Part shown: one piece after another, positions 7,992-14,142 of the stretch
How positions within the stretch are numbered: position 1 is the first letter of the stretch
Layout of the letters: each line of letters starts with the position of its first letter
Source of the DNA: an uncultured Vogesella sp.
GTDB lineage: Bacteria; Pseudomonadota; Gammaproteobacteria; Burkholderiales; Chromobacteriaceae
Direction of reading: 5' to 3'
Assembly (NCBI GenBank): GCA_946479405.1
Contig: CAMLGD010000064.1
Coordinates: 1-15,426, forward strand
DNA: 15,426 bases
Notes under the pieces: model-generated
The model's database searches: none
Seen by the model: the letters and a program-made list of their open reading frames with translations, nothing else
Told to the model about the DNA's origin: nothing
Program-made: the position numbers and the translations under genes

Positions 7992-10085
7992 ATGCATACT
8001 TTTCTGATCGCCCCGATCGGCGTTGACGCCGGCCTGACCTCGGTCTCGCTGGGCCTGATCCGCGCACTGGAACAGGACGGCCTCAAGGTCGGCTTCGTCA
8101 AGCCGATTGCGCAGGGTAGCGACACCAGCGAGCCGGAACGCTCCACCCACTTCGCCCGCGAGCTGTGCCGTCTCAACGCGCCGGAGCCGCTGCCGATGGA
8201 CCACGCCGAGCACCTGCTGAGCCAGGGCCAGCTCGACCAGCTGATGGAAGAGGTGGTGCACCTGTTCCAGCGCGCCTCTGCCGGCGTGGATGTGGTCATC
8301 GTGGAAGGTCTGGTGCAGGACCAGCAACGGGTGTTCACCACCTACATCAACAGCAAGATCGCGCGCACGCTGCAGGCGGAAGTGATCCTGGTCGGCGCCG
8401 CCGACCAGCTGCCCAGCCACACGCTGGCGGAACAGCTGGAGATCACCATCCAGGCCTTCGGCGGCCAGCCGCGACAGGTGGCTGGTTACATCCTCAACCG
8501 TCTGCGCCCGGGGCAGGACCAGGCCACGTTGGCCGCAGAGATTACCGAATCCAGCCGCCTGATCCAGAGCCAGCGCATTGCCTGCCTCGGCGGCATCCCG
8601 TTCGAGCCGGAGTTGCAGGCGCCGCGCACGCTGGACGTGGCCAACTACCTGAAAGCCAAACTGCTACACGCCGGCCAGCTGACGCGCCGCCGCGTGCGCA
8701 GCATCTCGGTGATGGCGCGCTCGGTGCCGCATATCGTCGAGCTGCTCAAGCCCGGTGCGCTGATCATCACCCCCGGCGACCGCGAGGACATCGTGCTCGC
8801 CACCGCGATGGCCACCATGAACGGCGTACCGCTGGCCGGCCTGCTGCTGACCTGTGACGCAGCGCCCGACCCGCGCGTAGCGCAGCTATGCCACAAGGCC
8901 TTCACCAGCGGCCTGCCGGTGCTGTCGATCGACACCAACACCCTGGAAACCGCAACCCTGATCTCGACCATGAGCCGCCAGGTGCCGGCCGACGATCTGG
9001 AGCGCATGGAGCGGGTGGTCGATTTTGTCGCCGAGCGCATCAGCACCAGCCAGCTGCGCCAGCGCATCGGCGAGCACCATGAGAAACGACTGTCGCCGCC
9101 GGCGTTCCGTTACCAGCTGATGGAAAAAGCCCGTCGCGCCGCCAAGCGCATCGTGCTGCCGGAGGGCAACGAGCCGCGCACGGTGCGCGCCGCGGCCATC
9201 TGCCACGAGAAGGGCATCGCCCACTGCGTGCTGCTGGGCGAACGCCACGAGATTGAACAGGTGGCAGAAGCGCAGGGCATCACCCTGCCGGCCGACATCG
9301 AGATCGTCGACCCCAACGAAGTGCGTCAACGCTACGTGCCGGCAATGGTGGAACTGCGCAAGAGCAAGGGCCTCAACGCGCCGATGGCGGAGCAGCAGCT
9401 GGAAGACAATGTGGTGATGGGCACCATGATGCTGGCGCTGAACGAGGTCGACGGCCTGGTGTCCGGCGCCATCCACACCACTGCCAACACCATCCGCCCG
9501 GCGCTGCAGCTGATCAAGACCGCGCCGGAAGCCAAGCTGGTCTCCAGCGTGTTCTTCATGCTGATGCCGGATCAGGTACTGGTGTACGGCGACTGCGCGG
9601 TGAACCCGGACCCGAGCGCGGAAGAGCTGGCCGACATCGCCATCCAGAGCGCAGATTCCGCCGCCGCCTTCGGCATTCCGCCGCGGGTGGCGATGATCTC
9701 CTACTCTACCGGCTCTTCCGGCAGCGGCGACGATGTAGAAAAGGTGCGCGAAGCTACCCGCATCGCACGGGCGAAGCGCCCGGAGCTGCTGATCGACGGC
9801 CCGATGCAGTACGACGCGGCATCGGTAGAGTCGGTCGGCCGGCAGAAGGCGCCGGACAGCCCGGTGGCCGGGCGTGCCAATGTGTTCGTGTTCCCGGACC
9901 TGAACACCGGCAACACTACCTACAAGGCGGTGCAGCGCTCCGCCGGCGTGGTGTCGGTGGGGCCGATGCTGCAAGGCTTGAAGAAACCGGTGAACGACCT
10001 GTCACGCGGCGCACTGGTGGACGACATTGTCTACACCATCGCGCTGACGGCGATCCAGGCCGAGCAGATGCCGCTGCAAGGCTAA
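7992..10085 (+). CDS. pta: Phosphate acetyltransferase, long three-domain form
   Basis: A 697-residue protein of the long proteobacterial Pta class (the Escherichia coli enzyme is 714). It transfers the acetyl group between coenzyme A and phosphate, giving acetyl phosphate for AckA. The N-terminal P-loop-like domain begins MHTFLIAPIGVDAGLTSVSLG, with the degenerate loop typical of Pta and KPIAQG shortly after. A DRTGG-type regulatory domain covers roughly residues 220-330. The catalytic PTA/PTB domain starts near 373 (MEKARRAAKRIVLPEGNEPRT) and contains VSGAIHTTANTIRPALQ, YSTGSSGSGDDVEKVREAT, DGPMQYDAA and FVFPDLNTGNTTYKAVQR. The ATG lies ten bases after the ackA stop, behind AGGGAA, so the two genes are co-transcribed. 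A bidirectional terminator follows. No disruption is visible. Confidence 0.97.
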   Translation: MHTFLIAPIGVDAGLTSVSLGLIRALEQDGLKVGFVKPIAQGSDTSEPERSTHFARELCRLNAPEPLPMDHAEHLLSQGQLDQLMEEVVHLFQRASAGVDVVIVEGLVQDQQRVFTTYINSKIARTLQAEVILVGAADQLPSHTLAEQLEITIQAFGGQPRQVAGYILNRLRPGQDQATLAAEITESSRLIQSQRIACLGGIPFEPELQAPRTLDVANYLKAKLLHAGQLTRRRVRSISVMARSVPHIVELLKPGALIITPGDREDIVLATAMATMNGVPLAGLLLTCDAAPDPRVAQLCHKAFTSGLPVLSIDTNTLETATLISTMSRQVPADDLERMERVVDFVAERISTSQLRQRIGEHHEKRLSPPAFRYQLMEKARRAAKRIVLPEGNEPRTVRAAAICHEKGIAHCVLLGERHEIEQVAEAQGITLPADIEIVDPNEVRQRYVPAMVELRKSKGLNAPMAEQQLEDNVVMGTMMLALNEVDGLVSGAIHTTANTIRPALQLIKTAPEAKLVSSVFFMLMPDQVLVYGDCAVNPDPSAEELADIAIQSADSAAAFGIPPRVAMISYSTGSSGSGDDVEKVREATRIARAKRPELLIDGPMQYDAASVESVGRQKAPDSPVAGRANVFVFPDLNTGNTTYKAVQRSAGVVSVGPMLQGLKKPVNDLSRGALVDDIVYTIALTAIQAEQMPLQG

Positions 10086-10108
10086 ACGCCCCGCAGCTGC
10101 AACCGAGC

Positions 10109-10145
10109 AAAGACAATGCCCCGCCATCCGCGGGGCATTGTCTTT
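10109..10145. terminator. Bidirectional terminator between pta and the convergent small gene
   Basis: A perfect 15-base stem (10109-10123 with 10131-10145, AAAGACAATGCCCCG and its complement) closes a seven-base loop. It begins 23 bases after the pta stop and ends 20 bases before the stop of the convergent gene. The T-rich (GTCTTT) and A-rich (AAAGAC) stem bases let it work both ways. A GCGGCCAAC word starts on the very next base. Confidence 0.88.
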
Positions 10146-10154
10146 GCGGCCAAC
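10146..10154 (+). repeat. Intergenic copy of the GCGGCCAAC word, abutting a terminator
   Basis: GCGGCCAAC directly follows the terminator stem; the surrounding sequence TTTGCGGCCAACCTTG is also found at 2909-2924 and, reversed, around 4362. It lies between the stem and the stop codon of the convergent gene. See the repeat-family entry for all copies. Confidence 0.85.
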
Positions 10155-10165
10155 CTTGCACTGCG

Positions 10166-10495
10166 CTAACTACTACCCAGATCGAACTCCACCCCCGGCG
10201 TGGCTTCCGGCCGGTTGGCATCCTGTATTGCGCGGCAGGCGGCCACTGCCTCGCTACGCAGCGGCTCATCCAGCTTGTTCCACAAATCACTTACCGCCGC
10301 CGCCAGCAACTGCCCGCCCAGACATTCACTGCTGGCATCCAGCACTTGCGCCAGCGCCTGCAACTGCAGCGCCTGATCCGCGCCCAGCGGCAACTTCTGC
10401 AACCGCACCGACGAACTCTTCACATCACAGCAAGCCAGGCCGTGATCGCGGCGCGACAGCAGATCGCTTACCTGTTTGTCCAGCATCTGTCCCAT
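10166..10495 (-). CDS. Small protein of unknown function (109 residues)
   Basis: I do not recognise this protein. It starts MGQMLDKQVSDLLSRRDHG at the ATG at 10495 and has a good ribosome site (GGAG seven bases before the start), so it is probably a real gene. The chain is mostly helical and soluble, with no signal peptide or membrane segment. It has a leucine/glutamine-rich helix (ADQALQLQALAQVLD, about residues 39-53) and a second helical stretch (LLAAAVSDLWNKLDEPLRSEAVAACRAI). Cysteines occur at 22, 23, 58 and 87, without the paired spacing of a zinc site. It is convergent with pta, sharing the bidirectional terminator, and divergent from the chemoreceptor gene. That makes it a monocistronic gene with no functional clue from neighbours. 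Confidence 0.65.
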   Translation of the reverse strand: MGQMLDKQVSDLLSRRDHGLACCDVKSSSVRLQKLPLGADQALQLQALAQVLDASSECLGGQLLAAAVSDLWNKLDEPLRSEAVAACRAIQDANRPEATPGVEFDLGSS

Positions 10496-10581
10496 GATTC
10501 ATCTCCATCCCGGTTGTGTGTCCTCAGCATAGGCCAGTGGCGGCGGTTTTCCAGCCCGCACTGCCGGCGCGCAATCTTTGA

Positions 10582-10653
10582 AAACAATTGTAAGCAAGCC
10601 AAAAAATCGTTTCCGGCCAGCCGCTTGTCGAATTCAAACAATTGTTTTAGCCT
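10582..10653 (+). promoter_or_regulatory. Repeated AAACAATTGT palindromes and possible chemoreceptor promoter
   Basis: AAACAATTGT occurs at 10582-10591 and 10636-10645, 54 bases apart and so about five helical turns. The second copy extends to the perfect 12-base palindrome AAACAATTGTTT (10636-10647). It falls between a TTGTCG box (10625-10630) and TAGCCT (10648-10653), a 17-base spacing that would make a weak sigma-70 promoter with a site in its spacer. The gap (10496-10739) separates divergent genes, so either could be controlled. Promoter hexamers are poor; the paired palindromes are the firmer observation. Confidence 0.35.
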
Positions 10654-10739
10654 GTTGCTCGCTGCATAGACAGCAACAACAAAGCATGAGCCGCGCCCAT
10701 CCAGGAGGCGCCGCCAACACGACAACGCGAGGAAACAAC

Positions 10740-12218
10740 ATGTCACTCAACGCCATCACCGAGTGGTTCATTCCGGAGGCCATCCGCCAGGATGCCGAAG
10801 GCCTGATCCGCGCCCGCACCGTGGTCAGCGTCGGCCTGCTGGCCGGGCTGATCGCCCCGCTGTTCGCCATCTCCTACTTCAAGCTGCACCACCCGGCGAT
10901 GGGCACCGGCATCGTGGTGGGCGGGGTGGCCATGCTGCTGGGGCCGCTGCTGCTGAAGCTCAGCAGCGCGCTGCGATTGGTGGCGCAGCTCATCGTGCTG
11001 GTGATGTACGGTATGGTGGCGTGGATGGTGTATGTAAACGGCGGCATCATGTCCACCAGCATCATGTGGTTTGCCTCGGTACCATTTGCCGCCATTTTCG
11101 TCAGCGGCCGCCGCGCCGGTATCGCGTGGACGCTGCTGACCTTCGTGATGATCGGCATCATGTTCCTGCTGTCCGCCGCCGGCGACATCCCGCCCACCCC
11201 GATTGCGCATGAAGAACTGCCGATTCTGCAGGCCAAGTCGCTGATCGGCCTCACCCTGGTGGTGCTGAGCTTGGCGCTGTCCTACGACCGCGCCAAATCG
11301 CGCAGTTTCGCCAAACTGGAACAGGCGCGCGAAGCCGCCGAGCACGCCACGCTGGCGATGAAGCAGATGATGGAACAGGTGACCCGCTCCATCAGCGCCG
11401 CCTCCAGCGAAAGCCGCGACATCGCCGGCAGTACGCAGCTGATCGCCCGCACCATGAGTACGCAGCGTCACCGTGCCGAGGACATGGTGGTGATCGCGCA
11501 GCAGATGGCGGTGGTCACCAGCCAGACGGCAGCGCAATCACACAGCGCCACCAGCATGGCGCACAACGCCGGCGCTGCGGCCAACGATGGCGGTACGGCG
11601 ATGGATCAGGCCGTCAGCCAGCTCAACCAGGCCGGCGAGGTGATTGTGCATGCAGTGGAACGCATGGAAGACCTGGGGCAACGTAGCACCGAGGTAAACG
11701 GCATCGTGCAGCTGATCCGTGACATTGCCGACCAGACTAACCTGCTGGCGCTGAACGCCGCCATCGAAGCGGCCCGTGCCGGTGAAATGGGCCGCGGCTT
11801 TGCCGTGGTAGCCGACGAAGTGCGCAAACTGGCCGAACGCACCCAGCAGGCCACGCTGGACATCGAGCAGAAGATCGGCCTGATCGTCAGCGGCACCAAT
11901 CAGGCCATCGATGCCATCCGCAACGGCAACCAGCAGGTGAATGCCGGACGCCAGCATGCAGTGGATGCACAGCAGCGGCTGAGCGGCATCATCCGCGATA
12001 CCCATGCGCTGGCACAGCTGCTGCGCGAGGTATCGCAGGCGGAAGAAAGCCAGAACACCGGCTTTGCCCAGTTCGCCGGCAATATCAGTGCGGTGGGCGA
12101 TGCCAGTCGTGCGCTATCCGGCGAAACCGACACCATCGCCAGCGCTACCGAACGGCTGGACAAGCTGATGGCAGAGCTGGGCGAAAGCGTGCGCCAGTTC
12201 CATCTCGTTACCGCCTGA
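10740..12218 (+). CDS. Methyl-accepting chemotaxis protein with a six-segment membrane domain
   Basis: A 492-residue chemoreceptor. The C-terminal half carries the conserved cytoplasmic hairpin tip, [21 protein letters not shown], followed by [18 protein letters not shown], which binds CheA and CheW. Flanking heptad-rich helices run from about residue 200 to the end. The N-terminal part has about six hydrophobic segments (near residues 29-48, 55-75, 79-101, 104-124, 128-150 and 168-186) with very short loops and no periplasmic ligand domain. I see no HAMP domain between the last segment and the signalling helices, only a charged linker ([22 protein letters not shown]). No NWETF-like methylation-enzyme docking peptide ends the protein. 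The ATG at 10740 is chosen for GAGGAAA seven bases upstream. The signal sensed is unknown; a membrane-embedded cue or membrane energy state is a guess. A terminator follows. Confidence 0.92.
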   Translation: MSLNAITEWFIPEAIRQDAEGLIRARTVVSVGLLAGLIAPLFAISYFKLHHPAMGTGIVVGGVAMLLGPLLLKLSSALRLVAQLIVLVMYGMVAWMVYVNGGIMSTSIMWFASVPFAAIFVSGRRAGIAWTLLTFVMIGIMFLLSAAGDIPPTPIAHEELPILQAKSLIGLTLVVLSLALSYDRAKSRSFAKLEQAREAAEHATLAMKQMMEQVTRSISAASSESRDIAGSTQLIARTMSTQRHRAEDMVVIAQQMAVVTSQTAAQSHSATSMAHNAGAAANDGGTAMDQAVSQLNQAGEVIVHAVERMEDLGQRSTEVNGIVQLIRDIADQTNLLALNAAIEAARAGEMGRGFAVVADEVRKLAERTQQATLDIEQKIGLIVSGTNQAIDAIRNGNQQVNAGRQHAVDAQQRLSGIIRDTHALAQLLREVSQAEESQNTGFAQFAGNISAVGDASRALSGETDTIASATERLDKLMAELGESVRQFHLVTA

Positions 12219-12247
12219 ACCGGCACCATACCAGCCCGCCAAATAGC

Positions 12248-12281
12248 AACCGCCTGCCGGCAAACCGGACAGGCGGTTTTT
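12248..12281 (+). terminator. Rho-independent terminator after the chemoreceptor gene
   Basis: AACCGCCTG (12248-12256) pairs with CAGGCGGTT (12270-12278). An inner CCGG/CCGG stem closes a CAAA loop, with one bulged A. TTTTT follows at 12277-12281. It lies 30 bases past the stop codon, in the gap before the convergent HAD phosphatase gene. Confidence 0.85.
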
Positions 12282-12284
12282 CAT

Positions 12285-12293
12285 GCGGCCAAC
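12285..12293 (+). repeat. Intergenic copy of the GCGGCCAAC word, next to a terminator
   Basis: CATGCGGCCAACCTTA begins one base after the terminator's T-run, with the core word at 12285-12293. The flanks TGC...CTT match the extended consensus of the other copies. It lies between convergent genes. Confidence 0.85.
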
Positions 12294-12324
12294 CTTATCG
12301 GCGCGCATGCTCGCTCGGCAACAC

Positions 12325-13110
12325 TCAGGCGAACGCCCGCTCCAGCACGCTGGCCACCGCCGATTCGGCATGGTGGCCGATGCTGTGTGCCTGCGGCACC
12401 CGGCTGCTGAGCCGGGGGCTGGCATTGGCCATGCGGTGCGGGTGGCCCACCAGTTGCAGCATTTCCACGTCGTTCTGCGCATCGCCGAACGCCGCGCAAT
12501 GCTCGGTGGCAATGCCCAGCTGTGCCAGCAGCAGCGACAGCGCACTGCCCTTGCTCACTCCCACCGCCATCACCTCCAGGTAGCAATCCTGCGAGTACAC
12601 CAGCGCCAGCTGGCCCTCGAAGCGGTACAGGATGTCCTGCTCGATGGCCGCCAACTGCTCTGGTGCCGCGTAGTAGATGATCTTGGCCACATTGCTGCCG
12701 TGGTAGTCCGCCAGGCTGGCCACCTGCTGCGCTTTACCGGCATAGGCCTGCAGCGCCCCCTGGTAACGGCAGGCCAGGCGCTGCTCATCCAGGTACAGCG
12801 CGATCTCCGCATCGCCGGCCAGGCCTGGCTGCACCAGCTTGTTCACCAACGCCGGCGGCAGGTTGGCCGCATACAGTTCGCTGTCATCGTGGGCATGCAC
12901 GCGGGCGCCGTTGGAGCTGATCACGCTGATCGGCAGATCGCTGCCCGCCGCCAGGATGCCACGCACATCACGGTGGTGACGACCGGTGGCGACAATCAGC
13001 TGGCAGCCGGCAGCGGCGGCACGGCGCAGCGCCTGCCAGCTGCGGGCGTTAACGCGGGAATCGGCATCCAGCAAGGTGCCGTCCAGATCGGTGGCAATGG
13101 CGCGGAACAT
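12325..13110 (-). CDS. Cof-type HAD-superfamily phosphatase
   Basis: A 261-residue HAD hydrolase of the Cof/YbiV group. Motif I, DLDGT at residues 8-12, supplies the nucleophile D8 and acid/base D10. Motif II lies in LIVATGRH, the lysine in VSKGSAL is motif III, and FGDAQND (G209-D214) is motif IV. The alpha/beta cap between about residues 85 and 185 is the type that selects small phosphorylated substrates such as sugar phosphates or flavin/pyridoxal phosphates; the actual substrate is not readable. The start at 13110 has CGGAG seven bases upstream. It faces a DeoR-family regulator across a short shared promoter region, which suggests a sugar-phosphate substrate and control by that regulator (inference). 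It is convergent with the chemoreceptor gene. Confidence 0.9.
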   Translation of the reverse strand: MFRAIATDLDGTLLDADSRVNARSWQALRRAAAAGCQLIVATGRHHRDVRGILAAGSDLPISVISSNGARVHAHDDSELYAANLPPALVNKLVQPGLAGDAEIALYLDEQRLACRYQGALQAYAGKAQQVASLADYHGSNVAKIIYYAAPEQLAAIEQDILYRFEGQLALVYSQDCYLEVMAVGVSKGSALSLLLAQLGIATEHCAAFGDAQNDVEMLQLVGHPHRMANASPRLSSRVPQAHSIGHHAESAVASVLERAFA

Positions 13111-13140
13111 GGCAATCTCCGGTGAAGTGACTGCTCAATT

Positions 13141-13240
13141 GTGCACCTTCATGCACAAACACGCAAACAATCGTGCAAAAACGTGTGCAAATTTGTGCAA
13201 AAAATTGACCTGCCGCGCCCGATGTTGCACGATTGCGCAA
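13141..13240. promoter_or_regulatory. GTGCA-repeat control region between the phosphatase and DeoR-type genes
   Basis: The AT-rich gap contains GTGCA at 13141, 13173, 13185 and 13195, TGCAC at 13152 and 13226, and the palindrome TTGCGCAA at 13233-13240. GTGCA-N6-TGCAC (13141-13156) is an inverted pair. The copies at 13173, 13185 and 13195 are direct repeats of GTGCAAA at 12- and 10-base spacing, roughly one helical turn, suiting cooperative binding on one DNA face. A plus-strand -35-like TTGACC (13205-13210) follows immediately, with only a weak -10 (CACGAT, 13228-13233). Binding by the adjacent DeoR-type protein is likely but inferred. Confidence 0.5.
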
Positions 13241-13260
13241 ACTTCACCGGTCAATCACGC

Positions 13261-14061
13261 ATGAACATCGATACCCGCCTGCCGCGCCCCGGCAACAGCA
13301 GCCTGCCCAGCGACCGCCAGCTCTACATCCGCCAGCTGCTGCTGCAGGATGGCCGCGTGCTGGCCACCGAACTGGCACAGACACTGGGGGTATCAGAGGA
13401 CTCCATCCGCCGTGACCTGCGCGAGCTGGCAGCCAGCGGCGTGTGCAAGCGTGTCTACGGCGGCGCCATCGCCATGACGCCCAACACCGGCAGCTTCAGC
13501 GAGCGCAGCCACGAGAACGTGGCCAGCAAGGTAAGGTTGGCCGCTGCCGCGGTGCAACTGCTGCAGGCGGGGCAATTCGTGTTTCTGGATTCCGGTACCA
13601 CCAATCTGGAGATCGCCCGTGCACTGCCGGACATGCCGCTGACGGTGGCCACCAATTCCATCCCCATCGCCGCGGCGCTGCTGGGACGACAGCAGTTGGA
13701 CGTCACCCTGGTAGGCGGACGCATGGATCACCGTATCGGCGGCACTATCGGCACGGCTGCCGCGCTGGAAGTGCAGGCGATGCGGCCGGACATCTGTTTT
13801 CTGGGTACCTGCTCGGTGGACATCGAGCTGGGCATCGGCACCACCATCGCCGAAGAAGCCGCCTTCAAGCGCCTGCTGGTGCGACAGTGCAGCCAGATCG
13901 TGCTGGCGGTCACCAACCAGAAGCTGGGCACCGCCTCGCCATTTGCGGTAACGCCGCTGACAGAGGTCAGCCGGCTGGTGATCGAAGCCGATGCCGAGCC
14001 GCACAAGGTGGAGCGACTGCAAGGCAGTGGCGTACCGTTGCTGTTCGCCGCACGCGGCTAG
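13261..14061 (+). CDS. DeoR/GlpR-family transcriptional regulator
   Basis: A 266-residue regulator with the two-domain DeoR layout. The N-terminal winged helix-turn-helix covers about residues 18-70, with DRQLYIRQLLLQDGRVLATELAQ leading into TLGVSEDSIRRDLRELAASG and the family-typical VYGGAI. The C-terminal sensor (about 85-245) has VFLDSGTTNLEIARAL, TVATNSIPIAAAL, LVGGRMDHRIGGTIG and GIGTTIAEEAAFK. It resembles a ribose-5-phosphate isomerase-like fold that binds phosphorylated sugars. The ATG at 13261 fits the family; a GTG at 13141 would add 40 residues translated from the repeat-rich promoter. No clear ribosome site precedes the ATG. It is divergent from the HAD phosphatase, its most likely target along with itself. 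A bidirectional terminator follows. Confidence 0.92.
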   Translation: MNIDTRLPRPGNSSLPSDRQLYIRQLLLQDGRVLATELAQTLGVSEDSIRRDLRELAASGVCKRVYGGAIAMTPNTGSFSERSHENVASKVRLAAAAVQLLQAGQFVFLDSGTTNLEIARALPDMPLTVATNSIPIAAALLGRQQLDVTLVGGRMDHRIGGTIGTAAALEVQAMRPDICFLGTCSVDIELGIGTTIAEEAAFKRLLVRQCSQIVLAVTNQKLGTASPFAVTPLTEVSRLVIEADAEPHKVERLQGSGVPLLFAARG

Positions 14062-14074
14062 CTCCGTAAAAACA

Positions 14075-14109
14075 AAAACGGCGCCCAGCCAGTGCTGGAG
14101 CGCCGTTTT
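14075..14109. terminator. Bidirectional terminator between the DeoR-type gene and rimO
   Basis: AAAACGGCGC (14075-14084) pairs with GCGCCGTTTT (14100-14109). The inner stem CCAGC/GCTGG closes a CAGT loop with one bulged A. It starts 14 bases after the regulator's stop and lies 33 bases beyond the rimO stop, with A- and T-runs suited to both directions. A second hairpin made of the GCGGCCAAC word follows it at once. Confidence 0.88.
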
Positions 14110-14135
14110 GCATGCGGCCACCGTTGGCCGCATGC
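14110..14135. repeat. Inverted pair of the GCGGCCAAC word forming a hairpin
   Basis: GCATGCGGCCA (14110-14120) and TGGCCGCATGC (14125-14135) form a perfect 11-base stem with a CCGT loop. The right arm holds an exact reverse copy of the word (14123-14131). The left arm holds a copy with one mismatch (GCGGCCACC, 14114-14122). It sits between the terminator and the end of rimO and could also act as a second terminator stem, though no T-run follows. Confidence 0.85.
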
Positions 14136-14142
14136 GCATGGC

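Noticed and set aside
6602..8341. Long minus-strand open frame opposite ackA and the start of pta
   Set aside because: It is antisense to two firmly identified genes and shows no family features; long shadow frames are expected in GC-rich codon usage.
8886..9974. Minus-strand 362-residue open frame opposite pta
   Set aside because: Histidine- and arginine-rich shadow of the Pta catalytic domain with no recognisable motif.
13141..13260. Extension of the DeoR-type protein to a GTG at 13141
   Set aside because: It would translate the repeat-rich promoter into a cysteine/lysine-rich stretch unlike the family; the ATG at 13261 gives the normal N-terminus.
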